A model generated the notes under the pieces. That model was given only the letters and a program-made list of their open reading frames with translations. It was not told the DNA's origin and made no database searches. The position numbers were made by a program, and so were the translations under genes. A DNA stretch of 64,000 nucleotides, from positions 1 to 64,000 of the forward strand of contig NZ_JAMGBF010000003.1 in the NCBI RefSeq assembly GCF_023516615.1, in the 5' to 3' direction. Shown piece after piece: positions 58,321-64,000 of this stretch; the stretch's first letter is position 1; every line of letters begins with the position of its first letter. Source of the stretch: Streptomyces panaciradicis. GTDB lineage: Bacteria > Actinomycetota > Actinomycetes > Streptomycetales > Streptomycetaceae.

Positions 58321-59796
58321 ATGGCGAAATCGTGGGTCAATTCCGCCGAGCGGGACGGCGCCGATCTGCACCTGGAGCTGTCCGGGACGGGCGGCCGGCG
58401 GGCCGCGCTCATCGCCGCGCTGCGCGAGGCCGTGCGCGACGGGCGGCTCGCGCCCGGCACCCGGCTGCCGCCCTACCGTTCGCTGGCCGCCGACCTGGGC
58501 GTCGCCCGCAACACGGTGGCCGACGCGTACGCGGAACTCGTCGCGGAGGGCTGGCTGACCGCCCGGCAGGGATCGGGCACCCGCGTCGCGGACCGCGCCG
58601 CACCACTGCAGCGCACCCGGCAGGGGTCCGCGAAGGCGCCCCCACGCGCGCGTGCCTCAACGCCGACCGCACACCCCGCACCCACCGCGCCCATCGCACC
58701 CCCCGCACTCCGCACCCCGTCGCACGACCTGCGTCAGGGCACTCCGGATGCCTCCGCGTTCCCCCGCGCGGCCTGGCTGACCTCCTACCGGCGGGCTCTC
58801 CAGCACGCGCCCAACGAGGTGTTCGGACCCGGCGACCCGGCGGGACGCGTCGAGCTGCGGGAGGCGCTCGCGGAGTATCTGGCACGCGCGCGTGGCGTGC
58901 GGACCGAAGCGGACCGGATCGTGGTCTGCTCCGGGTTCGCGCACGCCCTGCGGCTGCTGTTCGGCGGCGGGGTGCTGCGCGGGCCGCTGGCCGTGGAGGC
59001 GTACGGGCTGCCCTTCCACCGGGACCTGCTCGCGGCCGCGGGAGTGCGGACCGTACCGCTGCCCCTCGACGAACACGGGGCGCGGGTGGACCGGTTGGGG
59101 CCGGAGCGGGCCGTGCTGCTGACGCCCGCGCACCAGTTCCCGACGGGTGGGCCGCTGCACGCCGAGCGCCGGGCGACCGTGATCGACTGGGCACGCGCGC
59201 GTGGCGGCGTGGTGCTGGAGGACGACTACGACGGGGAGTTCCGCTACGACCGCAAGCCCGTCGGCGCCGTCCAGGGACTGGACCCCGAGCGGGTGATCCT
59301 GCTCGGTTCGGTCAGCAAGAGCCTGTCACCGGCCGTGCGGCTGGGGTGGATGGTGCTGCCCGAGCGGTACGTCGAGGGGGTGCTGGCGGCCAAGGGCGAG
59401 CGCGAGTCGTGGGCGAGCGTCCTCGACCAGCTGAGCCTCGCCGACTTCCTCGCGAGCGGGTCCTACGACCGTCATGTGCGGCGGATGCGGCAGCGGTACC
59501 GGAGCCGGCGCGACCGGCTCGTGGCCGCACTCGCCGCGCAGGCACCGCACGTCGAGGTGACGGGGGTGGCGGCGGGGCTGCACGCGGTGCTGCGGCTGCC
59601 GCCCGGCACCGAGCGGTCCGCCGTCAAGGCCGCGGCCTGGCAGGGGGTCGCACTGGACGGGCTGGCCGGGTTCCGCCATCCGGAGACCGACATGGAAGCC
59701 GTCGACGGCCTGGTCGTGGGGTACGCGACACCCCCGGAGCACGCGTACGAGGCGGCGTTGGAGGCCCTGTGCCGGGGGTTGCCCGGCGCGATCTGA
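58321..59796 (+). CDS. MocR/PdxR-type GntR regulator with aminotransferase-like domain
   Basis: A 491-residue regulator. Residues 25-95 are a GntR winged helix (LREAVRDGRLAPGTRLPPYR, then VARNTVADAYAELVAEGWLT); a Pro/Ala-rich linker follows (120-150); the remainder is a fold type I aminotransferase domain, with the PLP lysine in GSVSKSLSPAVRLGWMVLP and DDYDGEFRYD. Such regulators sense PLP or amino compounds. ATG at 58321 is 8 nt after a -10-like TAGGGT, so it is probably leaderless. The divergent AhpD-like gene shares the control region. Confidence 0.92.
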   Translation: MAKSWVNSAERDGADLHLELSGTGGRRAALIAALREAVRDGRLAPGTRLPPYRSLAADLGVARNTVADAYAELVAEGWLTARQGSGTRVADRAAPLQRTRQGSAKAPPRARASTPTAHPAPTAPIAPPALRTPSHDLRQGTPDASAFPRAAWLTSYRRALQHAPNEVFGPGDPAGRVELREALAEYLARARGVRTEADRIVVCSGFAHALRLLFGGGVLRGPLAVEAYGLPFHRDLLAAAGVRTVPLPLDEHGARVDRLGPERAVLLTPAHQFPTGGPLHAERRATVIDWARARGGVVLEDDYDGEFRYDRKPVGAVQGLDPERVILLGSVSKSLSPAVRLGWMVLPERYVEGVLAAKGERESWASVLDQLSLADFLASGSYDRHVRRMRQRYRSRRDRLVAALAAQAPHVEVTGVAAGLHAVLRLPPGTERSAVKAAAWQGVALDGLAGFRHPETDMEAVDGLVVGYATPPEHAYEAALEALCRGLPGAI

Positions 59797-59810
59797 AACG
59801 GGCCCCGCGC

Positions 59811-59850
59811 CGCGCAGGCCGACGTCCCGGACGGGAGGTCGGCCTGCGCG
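59811..59850 (+). terminator. Terminator downstream of the MocR gene
   Basis: CGCGCAGGCCGAC (59811-59823) pairs perfectly with GTCGGCCTGCGCG (59838-59850), 14-nt loop, 14 nt after the stop codon. Confidence 0.88.
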
Positions 59851-59867
59851 GACTTCGTCAGATCCCG

Positions 59868-59951
59868 GTACGGGAGGACTGGGTCCGTGTGCGGGAGGGC
59901 TCGGTCGGCGTGCTTGACGGCTCGGTCGGCGTGCGGGAGGGCTCGGTTGAC
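59868..59951. repeat. Four imperfect copies of a 21-bp tandem repeat
   Basis: Copies at 59868-59888, 59889-59909, 59910-59930 and 59931-59951, based on GTGCGGGAGGGCTCGGTCGG. They fill the space between the MocR terminator and the end of the DUF397 gene. No gene is convincing here. Confidence 0.85.
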
Positions 59952-60095
59952 ACGTGCCACGCACGGCACGCGGAGGCCCGGGACCGGCATCTGCCGGCCC
60001 GTCCCCACTGCGTGAGGTCGATCTCCACCATGGACTGATTACCCATCACTTCATCATCACGAAAGGAAAGTTCGATCGAGCGCCGGACCATCGCG

Positions 60096-60350
60096 TCACG
60101 ACAGCAGGAAGTCCGCCTCCCCCGCCTTGGCACCCTCGATGAACGCCGTCATCTCGTCGGTGGTGTAGATCAGCGCCGGGCCGTCCGGGTCGGTGGACTG
60201 GCGGACGGCGATCCGGCCGTCGGCGAGTTTCATCGCTTCCAGGCAGTTGCCGCCGTTGCCGCCGCTCCAGGGCTTGTGCCAGCCCTCGCTGCCCAACTCC
60301 CGTGCGGGCATGCCGTTGTAGACGTGTTTGCGCGGCTTGATGCGATCCAT
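60096..60350 (-). CDS. DUF397 small protein
   Basis: An 84-residue DUF397 protein (WHKPWSGGNGGNCLEAMKLA, IAVRQSTDPDGPALIYTTDE, AFIEGAKAGEADFLL). In Streptomyces these small proteins are paired with XRE-type regulators of the WhiJ/AbaA group and can relieve or modify repression. The ATG at 60350 follows directly on the stop codon of the regulator gene, with AAGGAGCTG as ribosome site inside it, so the two are translationally coupled. Confidence 0.93.
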   Translation of the reverse strand: MDRIKPRKHVYNGMPARELGSEGWHKPWSGGNGGNCLEAMKLADGRIAVRQSTDPDGPALIYTTDEMTAFIEGAKAGEADFLLS

Positions 60351-61211
60351 TCACAGCTCCTTGCGGAGATCCTGGAGGATCTCCTTCGTGCGATGTGCCG
60401 TAGCGGCCTGCGCCGCCATGCGGTCCATGACCTCGAGGTGGGTCGCCACCTCGGAGCGCGCGTCCAGGTAGACGGCGCCGGTCAGGTACTCGCTGTAGAC
60501 CATGTCCGGCAGTTCTGACATGGCAAATCGGAACAGCACGAAGGGCCCGAACGTTCCGGGGTGCGGGCCGCTCAGGAACGGGGCGACCTGCAGCGTGACG
60601 TGGGGCAGCTTCGTGGCGTCGAGCAGCTTGTCGATCTGGGCACGCATCACCTCCGGGCCGCCGACGGGGCGGCGCAGCGCGGTCTCGTCGAACACGGCCC
60701 AGAACCGGGGCGCGTCCGTGCGGGTGAGCAGTTCCTGGCGTTGTATGCGCAACGCGACGTGGCGCTCGATGTCCTCGGGGCGGGTCTGGCCGATGGCGCC
60801 CGACTTCAGCACACCGCGCGCGTAGTCCTCGGTCTGCAGCAGGCCGGGGACGAAGTGCGGATCGTAGGAGCGGATGAGGGAGGCCGCGCCCTCCAGGCTG
60901 ACGTACATGGAGAACCAGCCGGGCAGGATGTCGTGGAACCGCTGCCACCAGCCGGGCTTGTTGGCCTCCTCGGCCAGCTGCACGAAGGTCTCGGCCTCCT
61001 CGTCGGAGACGCCGTAGGACTTCAGCAGCAGTTGCAGGTACGGGATTTTGAGACCGACCTCGGCCATCTCCATGCGGCGGACCGTGGCGGGGGCGACACG
61101 CAGGACCTTGGCGGCCTCCTCGCGCTTGAGCCCGGCGCGTTCCCGCAGGTCCAGCAGGCGTCGGCCGAGGACGACCTGACCGACCGTCGGCGCCGACCGC
61201 GGCTCGCTCAC
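60351..61211 (-). CDS. XRE-family regulator with DUF5753 (WhiJ/AbaA type)
   Basis: A 286-residue regulator. The N-terminal helix-turn-helix is LGRRLLDLRERAGLKREEAA with VAPATVRRMEMAEVG; the remainder is the DUF5753 ligand-like domain (SYDPHFVPGLLQTEDYARGV, VALRIQRQELLTR). GTG at 61211 lies 6 nt after GAGGAGG and is preferred over ATGs at 61259 and 61247. It forms, with the DUF397 gene behind it and the divergent ATPase gene, the WhiJ/AbaA-like set that Streptomyces carries in many copies and that influences sporulation and antibiotic production. Confidence 0.93.
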   Translation of the reverse strand: MSEPRSAPTVGQVVLGRRLLDLRERAGLKREEAAKVLRVAPATVRRMEMAEVGLKIPYLQLLLKSYGVSDEEAETFVQLAEEANKPGWWQRFHDILPGWFSMYVSLEGAASLIRSYDPHFVPGLLQTEDYARGVLKSGAIGQTRPEDIERHVALRIQRQELLTRTDAPRFWAVFDETALRRPVGGPEVMRAQIDKLLDATKLPHVTLQVAPFLSGPHPGTFGPFVLFRFAMSELPDMVYSEYLTGAVYLDARSEVATHLEVMDRMAAQAATAHRTKEILQDLRKEL

Positions 61212-61385
61212 CCTCCACCTCCTCGACCCCTGGGAATCCACCAGCATGCTGACAGCCATACGGCGCCATTCGAAGACCTATTCGAAGATCTGTACGGTTC
61301 GGTACCGATCCACGCTGATCTCAACTGGCGCCGTTCGACGTGCTGTTGCGAGCAGTGTGCCACGCCGTTCCACAACGTCACACCG

Positions 61386-61438
61386 CACTCTGCAATTTTC
61401 AGAGTGACACTTGCCAAGTGTTCACGCCGGGGCGATAG
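61386..61438 (+). promoter_or_regulatory. Two adjacent dyads and a promoter in the divergent XRE/ATPase region
   Basis: CACTCTG/CAGAGTG (61386-61392, 61400-61406) is directly followed by ACACTTG-C-CAAGTGT (61407-61421). TTGCCA (61411-61416), a 16-nt spacer and GATAGT (61433-61438) form a possible promoter ending 8 nt before the GTG at 61447. The XRE protein is the likely ligand of the dyads. Confidence 0.6.
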
Positions 61439-61446
61439 TGGCAAGC

Positions 61447-62097
61447 GTGATTCCGTCCGCGCCCTTAGGAACAGACGCCGCCGCAGGCCACCCCCACAGC
61501 CTCGGTGCCGCCCCGGGAGCAGACCCCGCAGGGGTCGCTGCCGAGCGCCGGTTCCGATTCGAGCTGGCCGCCCATCCGGGCTCTCCCGCGCAGGCCAGAC
61601 GCATGACCCGGGCGCGGCTGAACGGCTGGGCGGTGTGCGAGGACATCTGCGACACCGCCGCCCTGGTGGTCACCGAGCTGGTCACCAACGCCCTCGTCCA
61701 CACCGCGAGCAGCCTCATCGTCTGCGAGCTGCACGACGGCGCGGACCTGGTGCGCATAGCCGTGCGTGACGAGGGCTGTGCGCCGGGTGCGCCCCACCCG
61801 TCGCGGGCTCGGCCCGAGGAGGAGCACGGGAGGGGACTGCTTCTCATCGACTCCCTCTGTCACGCGTGGGGAGCGCACGAACACGGCCCGGGCCTGCTGG
61901 TCTGGGCGGAGCTGCCGCGCCAGGCCGACGAGCCGTGGCACGACTGCGGACCCTGCAACGACCTGGGCTGGGGAGCCCGCCCCAAGCCCGGCCAGGCCGG
62001 CGGCTCGGGGGACGGCGAAGACGCGGAGGCGCAGCACGGGACGGGGGCCGTGGGGGCCGCCCCGACCGGGCGGCTCCGAGAGGGGGGACGGGAGTGA
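61447..62097 (+). CDS. ATP-binding protein of the RsbW/HATPase_c_2 type
   Basis: A 216-residue anti-sigma-factor-like protein. The GHKL ATPase boxes are visible: LVVTELVTNALVHT (N-box), VRIAVRDEG (G1) and HGRGLLLIDSLCHAWG (G2). The last 55 residues are Gly-rich and not conserved. Such proteins in Streptomyces accompany WhiJ/AbaA-like loci and may bind sigma factors or act as kinases. The GTG at 61447 is placed just behind a likely promoter; GTG 61438 is an alternative. It overlaps the next gene as GTGA. Confidence 0.85.
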   Translation: MIPSAPLGTDAAAGHPHSLGAAPGADPAGVAAERRFRFELAAHPGSPAQARRMTRARLNGWAVCEDICDTAALVVTELVTNALVHTASSLIVCELHDGADLVRIAVRDEGCAPGAPHPSRARPEEEHGRGLLLIDSLCHAWGAHEHGPGLLVWAELPRQADEPWHDCGPCNDLGWGARPKPGQAGGSGDGEDAEAQHGTGAVGAAPTGRLREGGRE

Positions 62098-62528
62098 GGG
62101 CCGCATCCGGCGGCCAGGTGCTGAGCCTGGACACGTTGGTCCGCCTCCAGCGCGGACTGCACGGCTCGGGCAGGCCCCGGCGGCTGCCCGTGCCCGAGGG
62201 GATGACGGCCCCGCTGGGCTGCGACGCGGTGGCGGTACCCGCCCGCTTCGGCCCGTTGCTGATGCCCCGGCTGCCACGGGTGGGGTGCGTCTACGCCGAT
62301 GAGGCGCACTGGTGGTGGCTCGTCCCGTCCGACTCCGACTACGCCCTGGAGTGGCCGGCCCCCGCCCTGTACGCCGCCGGGGCGGTAGTTCCGGACGCCC
62401 CGGCGGTCCCCGGCCTGATCCACAAGCCGGACGGCACACTCCCCTACACCCCGCCGATACCCCTGTACCTGGCCCTGTGCCGGGTCACGGGAACGACACC
62501 GACCTGGTCCCGCCCGGTGATCGCGTGA
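62094..62528 (+). CDS. Small Streptomyces protein of unknown function
   Basis: A 144-residue protein I cannot assign. It has a Trp-rich centre (EAHWWWLVPSDSDYALEWPA) and a Pro-rich end (GTLPYTPPIPLYLALC), no membrane segment and no known catalytic motif. GTG at 62094 overlaps the ATPase stop codon, so it belongs to the same operon and probably to the same regulatory set. Confidence 0.75.
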   Translation: MRAASGGQVLSLDTLVRLQRGLHGSGRPRRLPVPEGMTAPLGCDAVAVPARFGPLLMPRLPRVGCVYADEAHWWWLVPSDSDYALEWPAPALYAAGAVVPDAPAVPGLIHKPDGTLPYTPPIPLYLALCRVTGTTPTWSRPVIA

Positions 62529-63020
62529 CGGCCTGAGACCCGTGGTTGCGTAAACATCGGCGAGGGCGCCCGGTCTGCCACCGGCGCTGACCCGGTATCG
62601 GTTCCACGCGGCCCATGCACCGCCGTGGGACCCGCCTGCCGTCGGCGGTGACCCGGTACCGGTTCCACGCGGACCACGCACCCTCGCAGGACCCGGTCTC
62701 CCATCCGTGCCGGCCCCGGTACCAGTTCCGCGCGGACCACCCACCCTCGCAGGAACCCGCTCCCCCACCCGCGCCGGCCCGGTACCAGTTCCGCGCAGAC
62801 CACCCACCCTCGCAAGGCCCCGGCCCCCCACCGGCGCCGGCCCGGCAGACCATGCACCCTCGCAGGGGCCCGGCCCCCACCCGTGCCGCCCCGGCACCGG
62901 TTGTGTGCGACCCGTGCACCGTCCCGGGGCGTACGCCCGCGCGCTCGGCCTTCTGCCACCCACGCCCTGCCCCCGCGAACGCCGTCCCGCGATAGTGGCC
63001 GTCCGGCGAGGAGAAGGGGG
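62529..63020. repeat. Imperfect tandem repeats of about 63 bp in an intergenic region
   Basis: Between about 62575 and 62925 a unit of 63-65 bp recurs about five to six times. Each begins CCCGGTACCAGTTCCGCGCG, then GACCACCCACCCTCGCAGG, then a C-rich stretch. Later copies are shortened. No gene is convincing. The long minus-strand reading frames over the area (with repeating WSARNWYR) have no start context and are probably a by-product of the repeat. Confidence 0.85.
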
Positions 63021-64000
63021 ATGCCGGCGGTGGCGAAGACGCGGAACGCGGACGGACCGGAGGACGCGCGGGGCGCGGAGAAGCAGGGACGGATGCCGGG
63101 GGCGGACGGCCGCGAGGGAGCCCGGAGGTCGGACGGGGGCGCCGGGACTCGTGACTCGGACAGAATGCAGGACGCGGGGCGCGCGGAGGAGTCGGAACGG
63201 ACGCCGGGCGGAGACGCCCGCGAGGGGGCCCGGGGGCCGGACGGGGGCGCGGGGACACGGCACTCCGAGGGACCTGGGAAGCGGCGCGGACCGACACGGG
63301 GCGCGGACGCCCGGAGCTCCCACAGAGGCGCGGGGACTCGCGACTCCGAGGGAATGCAGGACGCGGGGCGCGCGGAGGAGCGAGGACGGATGCCGGACGG
63401 GGACGTCCGGAGCCAGGACGGCGGCGCGGGCGCGCGGGACTCCGGCGGGGACGGGACGGACCGTCCCTCAAGGCGGCCTGGAAGGGTGCGGAGCAAGAAG
63501 CGGGCCGGTGCGGGCGAGCCCGGGGTGTCCGAGTCGGAGCGGCTGCTGTTCGGCGGGCCGCTGCGTTACGACATGGGCTGGAACTCGCACAACGACGCGT
63601 TCCTGGAGCTGAGCCTGCGGGCCATGGTGACGCGGCTGCCGGAGCTGCTGGGGGCGAGCTGCCGGCTGGCCTGGCAGGCCGACCGGCGGGCGGCGCGCGC
63701 GGTGGTCGCGGCCGAGGTGGGCCGGGGTGTGGCGCAGGCGGTGGGCCTGCTGGCCATGAACAGCGTGCTGGGGCGGCTGATCGCCAAAGGCGCGATCGAG
63801 GACCGGCTGCGCGACGCCGTACCGGTGCTGGCGGTCCTGGGCGCCGTGGCCCTGGTCGGGGCGCTGCTGCGGGCCGCGTCCACCTGGGCGACCGGGCGGC
63901 TGGAGCCCAAGGTGGAGCGGGTGGCCACCGAGCTGTACCTGGAGCGGGCGGCCGCCGTGGAGCTGGCCGCGATCGAGGACCACGCCTTCCACAAACTGCT
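63021..64000 (+). CDS. ABC exporter (membrane-ATPase fusion), N-terminal part, with repeat-rich extension
   Basis: Open to the right edge; 326 codons visible. The first 165 residues are a low-complexity, Gly/Arg/Asp-rich extension with a 36-residue motif recurring two to three times (DSDRMQDAGRAEESERTP, then DSEGMQDAGRAEERGRMP). After SKKRAGAGEPGVSESERLL comes a type I exporter membrane domain (MGWNSHNDAFLELSL, hydrophobic helices near 225-240 and 255-280, and TELYLERAAAVELAAIEDHA, the coupling region). The ATPase is outside the window. ATG at 63021 follows GGAGAAGG; an internal start near 63487 cannot be excluded. Confidence 0.7.
   Translation, partial: MPAVAKTRNADGPEDARGAEKQGRMPGADGREGARRSDGGAGTRDSDRMQDAGRAEESERTPGGDAREGARGPDGGAGTRHSEGPGKRRGPTRGADARSSHRGAGTRDSEGMQDAGRAEERGRMPDGDVRSQDGGAGARDSGGDGTDRPSRRPGRVRSKKRAGAGEPGVSESERLLFGGPLRYDMGWNSHNDAFLELSLRAMVTRLPELLGASCRLAWQADRRAARAVVAAEVGRGVAQAVGLLAMNSVLGRLIAKGAIEDRLRDAVPVLAVLGAVALVGALLRAASTWATGRLEPKVERVATELYLERAAAVELAAIEDHAFHKL

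Noticed and set aside
61860-63323. 487-codon minus-strand frame over the ATPase, the small protein and the 63-bp repeats
   Set aside because: Antisense to two plausible coupled genes and otherwise composed of repeat translation; no start context.

Overview
This is a high-GC actinobacterial chromosome segment and almost certainly Streptomyces. The evidence is third-codon-position GC near 100 percent in the real genes, many GTG starts and ATGA/GTGA gene overlaps, and the order pgi / RbpA-like / secG / tpiA / pgk / gap / whiA / yvcK / rapZ / uvrC, with WhiA nearly identical to the Streptomyces sporulation regulator. No rRNA, tRNA, integrase, insertion sequence or CRISPR array was seen.

Layout. 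1-6.4 kb (minus strand): central carbon metabolism (pgi fragment, tpiA, pgk, gap) with secG, an RbpA paralogue and an MFS exporter. 6.5-14.8 kb (minus): a secreted M14 carboxypeptidase, then uvrC-rapZ-yvcK-whiA with overlapping ends. 15.2-18.8 kb: an HTH protein, a Tat-exported Rieske lipoprotein and a LacI/sugar-kinase operon with its operator. 18.9-23.6 kb: uvrA, a mycothiol-type isomerase and a metallo-beta-lactamase-fold hydrolase. 23.7-32.1 kb: an accessory block with a gamma-butyrolactone-receptor-type TetR, a DHA2 exporter, a KAS III-like acyltransferase with Ser in place of the catalytic Cys, a type II thioesterase, a metallophosphoesterase and a LAL regulator. 32.6-35.7 kb: a polar amino acid ABC importer and aroQ. 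35.8-40.9 kb (minus): a cation/proton antiporter, TerC behind a probable yybP-ykoY manganese riboswitch, a TerD fusion protein and TerD. 41-48.8 kb: uvrB, an MHYT membrane protein, a glycerophosphodiesterase, a methylated-DNA methyltransferase, glutathione-independent formaldehyde dehydrogenase, a VOC protein and pseudouridine catabolism (psuG and a PfkB kinase). 49.8-50.5 kb: a 21-copy 30-bp minisatellite. 50.5-64 kb: a methyltransferase, CorA, CBS, FMN-binding and uridine-kinase-like proteins, a GltD-type oxidoreductase, a MocR regulator with a divergent AhpD-like gene, a WhiJ/AbaA-type HTH-DUF397-ATPase group, and the start of an ABC exporter with a repeat-rich N-terminus.

Two regulatory themes stand out. 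First, the promoter motif TTGTCRGTG-N8-TANNNT, known from the RecA-independent DNA-damage response of mycobacteria (PafBC), lies with exact spacing upstream of uvrA, uvrB, the alkylated-DNA repair gene, the MFS exporter at 0.9-2.1 kb and terD; uvrC has a degenerate copy. Second, the accessory block is framed by two perfect 20-bp palindromes sharing the core ATACCTTC-NN-GAAGGTAT. One lies upstream of the TetR gene and the other sits inside the likely promoter of the LAL gene, which suggests a butyrolactone-style switch over a small acyl-transfer/export cluster that has no PKS or NRPS in this window.
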